Part shown: positions 36,648 through 48,428 of the stretch, piece after piece
Position numbering within the stretch: the first letter of the stretch is position 1
How the letters are laid out: each line of letters begins with the position of its first letter
NCBI GenBank assembly: GCA_021234155.1
Contig: JAJEKV010000086.1
Coordinates: 1,426,001-1,490,000, forward strand
Length of the DNA stretch: 64,000 nt
Direction of reading: 5' to 3'
Origin: Isoetes taiwanensis
Taxonomy: Eukaryota > Streptophyta > Lycopodiopsida > Isoetales > Isoetaceae
Notes under the pieces: model-generated
What the model was told of the DNA's origin: nothing
The model's database searches: none
The model's input: the letters and a program-made list of their open reading frames with translations, nothing else
Position numbers and translations under genes: made by a program

Positions 36648-38621
36648 TCAATCTGTGAATATGATCGCAATGACAGAGATGGACATCTTCTTTCTTCTCT
36701 TTAGCAGACGAGCTTTACGTTTTCCAGTAGATCCAACAGACTTAGTAGCAGTCGAAACATTCTCAACAGATCCAACATTATTATTTTTTGCAGATCCTAC
36801 ATTCTTAGTTGATCCCTCTGAATTATGTACCTTGTTTTTCCCTGCAATCTCATTATTCTTCAATTGTGAGGCTTTTTTCCTGGCATTCTTTGGTGGCTTC
36901 TTGGATTCAGGTTTTCTCTTTCCACTCGTCTTGTTGGTGGGAACATCGACTTGTATCCCTTCAACATCTTCTGCTACAAAAGTAGCACCTACCAAATGGT
37001 TTATGACCATCTAGTAGTGAATTGAACCTCAAATGCGAGAAATGCACAAAATATATACCTAATTCATTAATCTCCACTTCGGGGTCAGGCTCTAATCTCT
37101 CTACACATACATGCCTCCTAGTTAATATGAAATAAGAATTCAAAAGCAAGCAAAGAAATAAATGAAACTCACTTTTTGATGGGCTTGTCATCGACCTTGT
37201 AACTCTTCTTTTCACTTGCAATTTGGTGGGTTTGACGTTTACAAATTCTACATCTTCCTCATCTGACATTGGATCAGAGCCTTCAGTGCTACTTTCATCT
37301 TCCTGCTTGCCATTGGCTGGTTTGAATTCAAGGTAGCCCAACTCTTGGTGTAAATCAGCAGGCAAGTCTTCTTTGCATACTATGCAATGCATGTTTTCAA
37401 TGCATATTTGAAAACAAAATAAGTGGAACTTATATGCACAATGCAAATGCACTTGCAAGTCAAAATTCGCACTAAAAGCCAAGCTACATACTGAACAACC
37501 AGATGCCTTACCTGTGTCCAAATACTAGCAGTAGGCCTAATTAGTGACTCATGCATGAAAGAATCCTTTAAATGTTTTAGGTTACTTATCCTTGTCTTTA
37601 AGTCTTCTACTGCTTCTTTGTCATCTCACAAGACAACTTAATTTTGCTGATATCATACTCAAGAGAAGACCTGTTATCAGCATTTTTTTCTGCTGTAAAA
37701 CAGTTAGTAATGAAAGGCCATAGGTATTCTCTTCCTATTCCAACTGAATCATTGCAATTCTCTCATCTGGGCATACTTCCTTCAAATCTTGCAACTTATT
37801 TCTAGCTTCAGTGATCCGTTTGGATAGAGTTGCTGCCATACGATCATAATCAGCAAGTTCTCCATTGGTCTCAACCATCTGCATCTCCTTTGCTTTTAAA
37901 TCTTGCTCTAAAGCTGACATCTCGGACTGAAAGCCATGTTGGTTAGTTTCCAAAGTACAAATTGCAGATGCTACATTACTTAAGCCCAACTCCTCAATTT
38001 TAGTTCTTTTCTTGTTATTCCTTTTAGAGATTTGTAAACTATCCCACACAAATCTTGCCCAATCAAGCTTGTAGCTACCAGGGTTGGCAAGAGCCCTTTT
38101 AGTGTGTTGCCAAGCAAAACCCCTAGCAAAGTTAGTTCCAGCTTCATTATTCTTCAATCCAAATTGGTAAACCTTATGCATTCAAATCCTGCAGCTCGTG
38201 ATGGAATTCAAATCTCACTTTATATAATTTGATTTTCATTCTTATTAATTGATTAGTCCAAACAGTAAGAAAATCTGACATGGGATAGTCATCCCAAGTT
38301 AGTGATGAAGGATCTCTACCTTCATTTGGCAAACCCATGTACTCCAACTCAGAGGTTGCAAACTCTTCATAGCTGCCATCTGTAGAAAGACATAGGGTTA
38401 CCTCCGCCGGATACAGAGTTGCGCTTCAAATCAATGAAAAAAAAAAGAACCATACCTTCTCTAGACAAGACCCTTCATCATTACACTGCAAAAAGGTCTA
38501 TGGGTTCAGTACCTTCCATAGGGTCCTCGAGACTCATCATGGAGCTTGAACGATCGGCCTCGATAAATGTCGGAGCTTTGAAACTGGAGCGTGGAGCGGG
38601 AATGTAACTTGAGGGCTTCAT
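36648..38621 (-). pseudogene. Coiled-coil/RING-like second gene of element A
   Basis: Minus-strand gene converging on the transposase-like gene. Likely exons: a start at 38621 (MKPSSYIPAPRSSFKAP) ending with a GT donor after MEG; an acidic then helical exon from about 38379 down to 37735 containing KVYQFGLKNN, LDWARFVWDSLQISK and a long coiled coil; a RING-like exon about 37520-37172 (C-x2-C near ASGCSVC, then HCAYKFHLFC and CIVCKEDLP) followed by an acidic stretch and basic KRRVTRS; and a lysine-rich end (36648-37010). One frame shift is needed near 38180, so the copy is probably inactive, although exon borders here are my reading. No HAD phosphatase domain is seen, unlike copy B. Confidence 0.6.
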
Positions 38622-38748
38622 AGGGTTTGACAGGTAAAAGATTCCCCTAAACCTCACAACTTCATTAAGAAAAAACTTAGGGGTGCGGTGCTGATGGGGT
38701 GCTTGGCGGGCGCAAAAATGCCCCCCAGTTACGTGCGCATACCCATAT

Positions 38749-41700
38749 AACCATGCATCTTGGACTATAAATTTAAAAAAGCATTCCTTAACGGTTGATG
38801 TAATCTTCAATATTAACCCTGACAGCACAAAGGACCAGAAATACTTCATAAAGCCAGCATAGTTTTATAATATATAGTCATACAATATATTTACATGTTT
38901 GTCAGAAATATTACATGTCAATAGTAGAACTACTAAATGGACAAACTTATAGAGTAGAATACTAATTGTTAATTCAGATTTTAGATTTCAGAAAGGGTTC
39001 TTGTGCACATCATGTTCACATGATATTCTTAAGAGCTATGTTCATGACAAACTCGACGCAAACTGAAATTCACAAAGTTTACACAATAGATATTTCATGG
39101 AAAAAGCTAGAAATAGAGTATGCAAATGTGTGGACCATGTTCAATCATTTTATCAGCTTCATAACTTCATAGTGATCTATTCCACACTTTTAAGGGAAGA
39201 TATTACTTGTATAAACTGATGATAACCTTTTCAAAGTATAAAAATCGTCCATCCTCAAGCCCTTAATCCAGAACACAGCAAAGAAATGACAAATAGAAGA
39301 GAAACCTAGTATCTGCAGCCAAGCAATACTATATTAGCATAAACATTGGGAGTATAGCAAGGGCCAAAATGTACAGATAGTTTCTCCGTTCTTCATCGGT
39401 CACCATTTGTAACCTCTTTGCTCCTTAAAAATTTAAAAAAGCACAAAGCATAAACATAAAGTAGAGTTTAAAGAACTTATTTTATAGATTAGAAGCCTAA
39501 ATCATATAGAAATTCACATTTAAAGGAAAGTAGTAAATGTGTGCCCGGCGTTGCCACGCATAAATTCTGCGGGACATAAGTTCCACTCGCTTACACGCAT
39601 TTGTTCTTTAAGGTTGGAGAAACATGGTACATGCGAAGTGTCAAATTTTTGTTCTGGTACACAAAATCCTGGTAATGACACATGACACAGCAGGGGACAT
39701 ATTTTCTAGTAATCAGTGTTGACATTACCGAGTATACTATAGGCAAGGATGAAGTTGTACACATACTTAGCATATATATAGCAGAAATCTTGATGTCAGT
39801 GTATTTATTTGCTTTAGAGGGTAATTAATGGTATTATATTCAAATTTAACAATTTACACATGGCAATTACTTTGGTAGTAGTTAGGTGTAGTGGAACATT
39901 GTCTGGATTGCAAGGGACGCTTGGCATAAGATTCCAAATAACAATAGCATCTAAAGCATATGATAAAACTGGCATTTAGATAGGTTACCAAAATGTTAAT
40001 AAAGCCCAATATTGGTATTTAGAAAATATGTTTGACTACTCAGTGGTCGGTCGTATGACCTTGTATTATACGTGTTTCTGTAGAAGATACACATTGAGTA
40101 GCCTTTGTGAAATGAGTAATATTTTATTCAATTGTTCTTATGTACGTTATGAGGCTGTAGTAAACCCAATTACAACTTGTTTGGCATGAATAGTAGTTAC
40201 TTATGTAGGTCTTTAAGTTCCAACAAAACTAAACATATCTTGTAAAGTGAAGACAAAAGGGAATAGCCAAAGACCAAGGGGGGAGGGGGGGTTAGCCTTC
40301 AATTACCCACATAATATTTGTTTCTTTTGTTGGCATGCATATGTGATGTCTACATTACAAAAAGAAGGGAAAAGAGTTAAAATCTTTCATACAATCACAT
40401 GACTACAGTCCATCAAAACTTTTAGCATTGCAATATTGCACATTCTGCATGCCAGACATCTCTATAAAAACAATAATGATGTATTACGATATTGCAAAGG
40501 AAAAACCCTATATTGGGCATTCATCTGCATCTGCAGTATAGTAGATCACCACAAACTTGGATATAATTGGTTAAATATGGTTCCCACTGCCACTTGTATG
40601 TATTAATGTATTGGTTGCTCCAAAATGTCAGCTTCTTGAATGCATTTATCCAACTCATTTTGTATTATTGTTGTCGATTACTCCAGCAAGTTAGCTTCTT
40701 GAATGCATTGATCAAGCAAATTTAGAAGATAACTCAATAGTCTCCTTGCCTAATAGATTCATTTTAAAGTGTATCACACATCTGAACCTCCCACCATCAG
40801 CTCTTAGAACTTATGTTTGCATGACAGTATCTTTACCATACATCAAAAGGAGGGTGGCACAAAGATTTGAATCAGCAATACATTTGTAGTTTTCTAAGCA
40901 ATGATTGTAAACATAATACCTTAGACAATCTCAATATTTTCGATCTTCCAGCAAAAATAATGATTGCTCCATCTAGATGTAAGATTAGTATTAGTTGCAT
41001 ATAAAAGAACATGCATGGAAAATAATAATTGCGTTTGCTACTTATGAAGTCGTTGGTTGTTAATTGTCTTACTAACTTCTACTGCATTTTGCAAACAAAA
41101 ATGGCACCCCTCTAATATGAAATGCTTCTGCAGTCCATTTTAAAATGTTTTTGGAAAAATGGTTATTCATATAGTGTTGTGCCCTTTCCGAAATCCTCAA
41201 TTCTAACCATCCATTTGCATCAACAGTTCAAAATTGAAATTGATGACATACACTCAAAATCCCTTTAGTATCAAGGGCAAAAGTATGCTTTATTATCTCG
41301 TATTATATGCCTCATTTTTTACGAATCTGAATTTGGTGGCAAAAATCAACATTGCCTGGCTTTCAAGCATGGTGTTTTTAGAAATTAATATACGCTTTAG
41401 GTTCCATTTGACAGACTTGCAAATTGGAATTATAGCGCAAACTACTGCAACTAGAAAGATGTGCTTTGTGATGACAAAAGGCACGCGTTATTGGATTAGA
41501 GCTTGCAAAAACATATCTCGAACTCTGACTGATGTGCTCTGTGATGACAAAGATGGACATAATGCTGGGTTACATCTTGCAAAAACATAACTTGATCAAA
41601 CTTTGTCCCCTGCAATCGAAAAACTCATGCATGTTGAAATTCTGAACATGTCATTTTGTGTCAAATTTAGCAGAGCTATGTTTATGGATGGGAAAGCTAT

Positions 41701-42305
41701 AAACATTTCTTATGGATTGGCCTTGCTATTATCTACAAGAACATAAATGTTGGGTTTCAACAACAGATCTGGGAGCAAACATTCAGCTCATTTGCACAAA
41801 CACATAGCTCAGTTCAACAATAGATCTAATAGATCTAAGAGCAAAAAAATATCATCCCATATGCACAAAGGCAATTTCCTAGAGTCGTATTCACATAACG
41901 AATAAACAATAATCGGAGCCCTAATCTTCACAGCAAATCATCAAAGACTGTCGTAGCCAGCATAACTAGCCCTAGATCTGAAGAGACCTTTTGCAAAATT
42001 ATTATGCAATTATCCTGGACAACTTGCAATGTAAATTAGCCTTTACGAATATTAGAAACCAAATGTAGTTGAAGCTTATTTTCTTAAAGGCGAGCAACCT
42101 AAATTTTGGGGATGCTCACGATAATGATGCAAGCCAATAGTCTGGGTAGACATAGACCTGGGGTTGCTAGATCTAGAAGCAAATCCACCCAATTACCACA
42201 TTAGTGCCAAGTCAAATAATGGGCTAGAAAGAATAAAAGAAGAATTGTATTCTCAAATCTTCCACAACTCTGTCCTTGTAATCCGATACCAGCTAGAGCA
42301 TGACA
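38749..42305. other. AT-rich intergenic DNA, no gene seen
   Basis: No recognisable gene, RNA or mobile element on either strand. Short open stretches such as 41234-41590 look random. Confidence 0.5.
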
Positions 42306-42380
42306 TATGAATAGAATAGAATAGAATAGAATAGATGTTTTAACGTCCACGGAGACCAATAGGTCATGGGACCCATACAA
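42306..42380 (-). repeat. LINE 3'-end fragment with (TATTC)n tail
   Basis: On the minus strand: GACC-TATT-GGTC hairpin (42354-42365), then TCCGTGGACGTTAAAACA, then a pentanucleotide (TATTC)n run. This matches the end at 43253-43315 and resembles the 3' end at 51900-51960. It is a short retroposed tail. Confidence 0.65.
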
Positions 42381-42391
42381 TGGGCTAGTAC

Positions 42392-42708
42392 AGGGTGATG
42401 CTACGGTGTACCACTTTTGGAACCCTCAAAAGTACCTACACTGGGTACTTTTAAAACTGGTACTTTCTGTTTTCTCTTCCCATTAAAATCAATTCAAAAA
42501 TTTTGAATTGAAGGTCAATAACATGTTAATCTATAGTATTACTGGGTAACAATACTATTAAAGATTAAAATGAATGAATCAACTCTCAAACTTATTGCTT
42601 ATTGAGACATTTATGCAAGTTCCCAGTACCCAGTGCTGGGTACTTTTCTGGGTAGTTTTGCACTCCCTAAAAAGAACTTTAGATGGTACACCCTAGCATG
42701 CTTTCACC
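42392..42708. repeat. MITE-like inverted-repeat element
   Basis: Ends AGGGTGATGCTACGGTGTACCA (42392-42413) and, on the other strand, AGGGTGAAAGCATGCTAGGGTGTACCA (42682-42708), identical apart from a 4-5 nt gap and one change. Inner dyads repeat AAGTACC and CCCAGTACCCAG/CTGGGTACT. About 317 bp, non-coding. No clear target-site duplication. Confidence 0.7.
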
Positions 42709-43252
42709 CTACAATCATTACTACTAGGATTAAAAAACCCCTGCCTCGAAAGGTTTTCAAGGGATATAGAAAGAAGGCTCAAGGCTGTATCTGGCGGCTC
42801 ATTTCTGCAGCTACGGTGCCCCAATTCTTGCGACGGTGCCCTATTCGGGTAATGGCACCCTTCTAATGTCTAGGTTCTTGAATGGAGATCTATCCGGGAT
42901 TAACTTTCTTGTTGTATTTGCATTCCTTTATGGTCTTTTGCTGATATCTTGAGGAAATATGTGCTTTCACATGAAGCTCTTGTAGATCTTATGCGTCAAA
43001 TCTTGTCTTTCTTGCATTAAGAAGAGCGTATGTAGAAACCTTCGCCGAAAATTGGTTCTTGCTCCTAAAAGTAGCCTATGCAGATTAAATTGGAGACAAA
43101 TCTAATTTTTCTGTGCATTTTTTAGTAAGGCACTGAGGAACTCCTCTTTTTGACTCTTTTTCTTGCAAGATTCTTCTTTGTGTTTCCATTTTTATCATAA
43201 TTGCATAGTTGTATAGGGCTTTTGTGGTTTTCTTTTGTGTTTGGATACTATT

Positions 43253-43315
43253 TGATATATTGTATTGTGACCGTCTCATAGGCCAGTTGGCCTCCATGGA
43301 CGTTAAAATATACTT
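43253..43315 (+). repeat. LINE 3'-end fragment
   Basis: Hairpin AGGCC-AGTT-GGCCT at 43280-43293 followed by CCATGGACGTTAAAATATA, the same 3' terminus as the inverted copy at 42306-42380 and the degraded one near 21595-21665. The body upstream (about 42.9-43.25 kb) has no readable reverse transcriptase. Confidence 0.65.
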
Positions 43316-44250
43316 CCTTCCTTTATCTTTTTTGGAACAATAGCACTAGTACTTTTCTTGAACAATGAAGGTCGAGCTTTACCTCTTGTATTGAAGTTTC
43401 TTGCTGGAGCTACATCTATTTATGTTATCCTATAATTTCTTGTTTTTTTTCTTTGAAATAGGTGCTTTTGAATGAAGCTCTTGCAAATCTTGTGCAATAT
43501 TGATGTATTTACAATAGATCTTGTGCAACACATTTTTTTATGGAGATCTTGCAGATCTTGTATGTCTTATGCAGTAGTTCTTGTAGATCTTGTGCCCTGC
43601 AGTTTTGGTAAGGCACAGAGAAAAGAAATTACTCAGTTTGAATATCTTATTTGGAAGGAATCTGTTGCTGGAGCTTTGGCCTCACTGAGGTTCAACTCCT
43701 CAGTCACTAAATTTGAAATGTTATATAAAATACAATCAAGAAAGCAAAATGCTAGTAAAAATGCAAGTAAAATTTTTAGAATGCAAGTAAGAATCCTAAA
43801 ATGCAGGTAAACACTCAGAATCCGTAGAGAATGGAAGTAAAATTTTAAATTATCGAGTAAGAAATTTAGAATGCAAGCGAACAAAACATTCAGGGAAAGA
43901 ATGCATGCCACATGGCAGCTACTGGCCGATAAGCCAAAAATTACCCTAAGCAAACTCTACGTCATGCCACTTGTCACCACATTGTCAGTATCCCATTTGA
44001 TATATGACTTGCATGCCACATTAACATTGCTTCTTAGTCACCCCAAATAACCTTACATTGCAACTCTAGGGAGCCTCAAACTCGAGACATATTTCTTCAA
44101 AGGGTAATGTGTTACAATATAATAACTTGATTTTATCATCTGCAAAGACTGAATGGTCTATGGGACCTAAAATCTATTATACTATATACAGATTAAAATG
44201 GATTGAACACTAAAAGAGAGATAGAAGGTGTAGATGTGTGGTGTGTGGAG
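43316..44250. other. Intergenic stretch, no gene seen
   Basis: Contains loosely repeated strings such as AGATCTTGT (43490-43590) and AGAATGCAAGTAA (43750-43880), but no recognisable gene. Confidence 0.5.
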
Positions 44251-44425
44251 CGCAGTAAATATCGGACGCTGACATGTTATACACACGGGCATATCCGTGG
44301 TATATCCGTGTGTTTGACATGTTATAGCCACGCCCAAAAAAAATTACACGGCATTTTTGTGGACTTAGCCGATTTTTTGCCATTTAAGGCTGGGTATAAC
44401 ATGTCAGCGTCCGACATTTACCGCG
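44251..44425. repeat. Hairpin MITE-like element upstream of the metacaspase
   Basis: 32-bp arms at 44251-44282 and 44394-44425 match at 30 of 32 positions (core TCGGACGCTGACATGTTATA). Both mismatches would be G-U pairs in RNA. The element is flanked by near-identical direct repeats GGTGTAGATG(T/G)GT at about 44228 and 44430. Its right end is about 200 bp before the metacaspase start codon. Confidence 0.8.
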
Positions 44426-44628
44426 ATGGGGTGTAGATGGGTAGTGTGGAAATTGTAGGATGGATGGTCCTAAAAACAAGAATGATAAAGTACAATCCAA
44501 GAAAAGGATGCAAAAAACATACCAATTCTTTTGGAAGGAACGTTGTGTTTAAATCTTAAAACGTCCAACTCTTCGACTTCCGTCCCCGCAATATAACCCC
44601 AAATTCTTGTCCACAATTCCGGCAAGCT

Positions 44629-45987
44629 ATGGCGAAGAAAGCTCTCTTAGTAGGCTGCAACTATCCTGGAACTGATGCAGAGCTGAAAGGCTGTGTAAAT
44701 GACGTTCGCCGTATGCAGCGCACTCTCATTGATCGATTCGGCTTTGCAGAAAAAGATATCCGAGTCCTGATTGACACAGATCAAAAATCTGTTCAGCCTA
44801 CTGGAGCTAATATCAGACAATTGTTGTCTCAAATGGTAACCCAAGCTAAGGCCGGGGATACTCTGTTTTTCCATTACAGTGGCCATGGAGTTAGGGTTCC
44901 TGCCGAATCTGACGATCTTGATGATACTGGATATGATGAATGCATTCTTCCGACGGATATGAATCTCATAACAGGTCTTTCTGCTCGGATTATAGGAATA
45001 ATGGATTTAAAGATTGAAATTTCTAAGAATCCAGTAACCAGATTGAAAATGCATGAAAGAAATTGCTCTGTTTCTGCTTGGATGATAGGGAAAAAGCTTT
45101 AAGTAGTTTCTTAGCATCGGATTGAAATTTCTGAGAATATGCATTTCTTTTTATGCATGAAAGTTTCCTTTTTGTTTGCAGATGATGATTTTCGCGAGCT
45201 TGCTGACAAGGTTCCAGAAGGATGTTCTTTTACAATAGTGTCAGATTCTTGCCACAGCGGAGGTCTGATCGAGCAGCTTAAGCAGCAAATCGAGGATCGA
45301 GGAAGAGGCATATCGGCCGATTTACACGTTCTTGATTCAAATACAAGAAAATCTGCAGATGGAAAGATCAAGCCAAAATGCCTCTCAATATATCATTTCA
45401 TCAAGATTCTCAAAGAAAAAACAGGCCGCCAAGATCTTACTGTCGGAAACATCAGAGCAGCATTATTCGACATTTTTCGGGAAGAAGCAAGCCCTAAAGT
45501 GAAGAAATTTATGGCATATGTGGTAAAGAAACTGGAAAACAAGGCAGCAAGTATGGCAATAGAGTTCTTGAAATCAAAGCTAGATCAATGCATCAATGGG
45601 ACAGAATATATAAATCCAGCTCTTCAAGCTCAGGATGCAATTACAAGCTCAAGATCTGTTTATGCTGGAATACAGATCAAGAAAAAAAACGAGGCAGGAA
45701 TTTTGCTAAGTGGATGCAAATCTTCAGAGACTTCTGCAGATGCGAATCCAACTGGAGATCCAAAAGATGCATATGGAGCTCTAAGCAATGCAGTTCAGAT
45801 CATGCTGAACAATTCCGGCAATAAGATTACAAACAGCGAGCTTGTTGTTGGGGTTAGAAAGCTTCTGATGCGCCAGGGATTCAAGCAGAGGCCATGCCTC
45901 TTCTGCTCTGATAAAAATACAAGCGCTCCCTTCATCTGCCCTCAAACCATCAAACCAAAAGAAGTTATTTTAGCTTCCAAAACTTAA
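44629..45987 (+). CDS. Type II metacaspase
   Basis: Caspase-fold cysteine protease that cleaves after arginine or lysine; plant type II enzymes act in programmed cell death, wounding and stress, in a calcium-dependent way. Two exons, 44629-44974 and 45182-45987, flank a 207-bp GT-AG intron; joining restores the family string MNLITDDDF. The product is 383 residues, a normal type II length without the N-terminal zinc finger/proline-rich prodomain of type I. Catalytic histidine is H86 in [15 protein letters not shown] and catalytic cysteine C139 in SDSCHSGG, the same numbering as well-known plant type II enzymes. The C-terminal p10-like part contains [15 protein letters not shown] and [10 protein letters not shown]. 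Frame is intact and the start context AGCTATGG is plausible. The intronic continuation after residue 115 would end in stop if unspliced. A hairpin repeat lies about 200 bp upstream. Confidence 0.96.
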
Positions 45988-47886
45988 CACATGCCAGATT
46001 AAATAAGGTCTTGCTTTCTTTTGCCAAGAAACAAGAACATCTATTACCACCTAAGAAGTTGTTTATCCATCAAAAACAAAAGAAAAAAATTGCTAGTCAT
46101 CCAACATCAACCCTAGTTTGAAAACTATTGTGTCACTTAGCTCATTTTGCCTCATTGTATTCATTTCTTATTGGAAAGTTAATGCTATATATTAAGAATT
46201 TGCATCCATGAAACCTATTCTTGGGGTCCAAACTATGTGTTTTTCGGCATTTCGATTGACATGATGGTTTTCAATCTTGTCAAAACAAAACTAGTAAAAA
46301 GCACACACCAGAAGGCGTTAGCAAGGTAAGGTAGTTTTAATTTATCAAGTAATATCATTGGCAGTATGACACATGTAAGGAATGAATATAAAAACAATTA
46401 ATATGCTTCAATCCAGCATTTGATAAAAACATAGGTGTTGAAGAGTTAGAGAGAGCACTGGCTAAAGCAGCTTTGCATGGTCAGTATTTATAGAGCAGGT
46501 TTAATGTTTACCCATAGGGGTGCATAAATGATATCTCTTGTTCTTATATGTTGAATGGTCAACACAAGAATCTTACTACATCATTCCATATTGGCTATCA
46601 ATTATTATTACTCGTTCTTCTCTAACTCTATTGCAAATACATTAGTAAATTAGGGACAACTAAAGCCTATTATTCCTGAGGATCAAATCGTCACATACTA
46701 ATGATAGAAAAAGGCTTGACCTGGGCATTCATGAAGCTTGGTGAATTGCTTAAGATATAGAAGGAATTTTTTAAGGAAAATTTTGATTTCTTGAACTTTG
46801 TTCGCAGGCTGATTAAGCAGTTATTCTTTAACTAGGACACAATTGGACCCCATTGTTAACCAGGACATAAAATGCTATGGCTTTTAGTCCTCAGACATAA
46901 GACAAGCCAATGTTCAAAAAGTATGATTACGTTCAGTCATTGGGTTATAGTTTCAAGAAGGTGGGTTACGATATAAGATAGTTAGGATGCTTAAAATATA
47001 AGGACAACTTGCAAGGACTTAACTTTTTGGGAGTGGGCTTTCACATTTGGCCTTTCACATTATCAAAGGACGCATTTTAATTGGATGAAGAAGTAGATAT
47101 AGAGCACAAAACTGTCACATTTGCTTTTGCTTTTACATCGACTACGACTGCTCACAATGAAGCTAGAGTTTTTTAATTTTCAACGACCGTGACAAAAAGC
47201 CTCTCACCATGATTGGCATGCATGTACTATATGCAAAACATAAGCAAAAGCAAGATATTGAGCAATGCACCACCTTTATGTTGTCAAGACTTCAGAAATG
47301 AGGGTTCTATTTTTACTACTAGGCTTAGGTTTTTTGCAAGCATTCTCAAATATAATTTTAACAAAGTAGAAACTGCGATGGGTTGGAGGAAGGTGAATGC
47401 CATAGCCGTAATAAATAGTTAGAAGACAACCTACTGTAAGTAGGGGCATTTTCAATAAGATAAGCTTGATGTAATTAGGCTGTTTGTATTTCATATGAAG
47501 AAGCAATATTTGTTGGATTTGCTCTGCATAGATGGTAGTGTTGGAATTTGCAAACATGATAAAATCATGACAAAAAAAAGCATTTGCAGTTTGCGAAAAG
47601 GAGGTGTAACTTGAACCTACTCTGCTAGACTATACTTGGCCAATCTAGACAGTAAGTATATTGTAATTTTCCAAACTATAATTTGAAAGCGTTGTGAGAT
47701 TGGGCATTTTTTTTAGGTCCAATCATGCCCAGATGACCCCTTATTGCTTCAAAACGCTACAATATTTATAGCACATATCCTTCTATTTATAGCACACCGC
47801 TTATGGCTTGATATCCTTCTAGTACCCATATAGTTATTCAATGGTAATACAAGCTTCGCCTCCACATAACAAACCAATAATATTAG

Positions 47887-47958
47887 GTGTTGATAAAATG
47901 GGGTGTCTTCTTCAGGGAACTGGCGGGGTGTATGTCTCAAGCTATGCTGTATTTCTGG
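47887..47958. repeat. 72-bp direct repeat, copy 1
   Basis: From GTGTTGATAAAATGGGG to CTATGCTGTATTTCTGG, nearly identical to 48357-48428. Contains TTCTTCTTCAG followed by GGAACTGGCGGGGTG, which looks like a splice acceptor and short open exon. Confidence 0.75.
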
Positions 47959-48356
47959 GCAACAGACAACCTTTGCTTCATTATGCTTGGCATACTCAAA
48001 TAGATGATGGCTTACTCTGAGGCATATAAGTATTTATGAGCAATACATAACTTTTGCTTCAAATTCAAAGAATAAAACTAATGTGCCCCCAAAACCACAG
48101 ATTGTAAATTAAAGAAACATGCAAAGCCTGCAAGATCAAACTAAACAGTAGTGCAAATTAAAAGAACAAAATGGTAGATGAGACAATACTCATCAAGCAT
48201 AAAATAAAGCAGCAAAGGAGATAATATTTGGATATATATTTGAAAATCTTAAGGGCTTTATTTACCTACACAGAACTAGTAGGCAGAGAATTCCATGGAA
48301 CAACATTTGGGTCAAATGCTGAACTCAAATAGCCCTCTATATGCAAGTTTCATTGG

Positions 48357-48428
48357 GCGTTGATAAATTGGGGTATCTTCTTCAGGGAACTGGCGGGGTG
48401 TATGTATCAAGCTATGCTGTATTTCTGG
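48357..48428. repeat. 72-bp direct repeat, copy 2
   Basis: Second copy of the repeat at 47887-47958, 470 bp downstream in the same orientation, with about four substitutions. Confidence 0.75.

Larger units (their letters stand above)
32301..38748. mobile_element. Element A: two-gene DNA transposon-like unit with terminal inverted repeats
   Basis: The ends 32301-32330 and 38719-38748 are inverted relatives: 23 of 30 positions match without gaps (ATATGGGT-x3-CGCAC-x5-TGGGGG), and a TTTTTG follows on both sides. Between them lie a plus-strand DDE transposase-like pseudogene and a convergent minus-strand gene with a RING-like finger. No convincing target-site duplication was found. The same two genes in the same arrangement recur at 53.7-63.4 kb, which supports treating them as one unit. 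Confidence 0.65.

Noticed and set aside
41234-41590. 118-codon plus-strand frame
   Set aside because: Composition and lack of conserved motifs fit a chance frame in AT-rich DNA.
42333-43315. One ~0.98-kb foldback transposon defined by the inverted TTTTAACGTCCA ends
   Set aside because: Each end is better explained as a LINE 3' tail: a hairpin plus GACGTTAAAA terminus, with a (TATTC)n tail on one.
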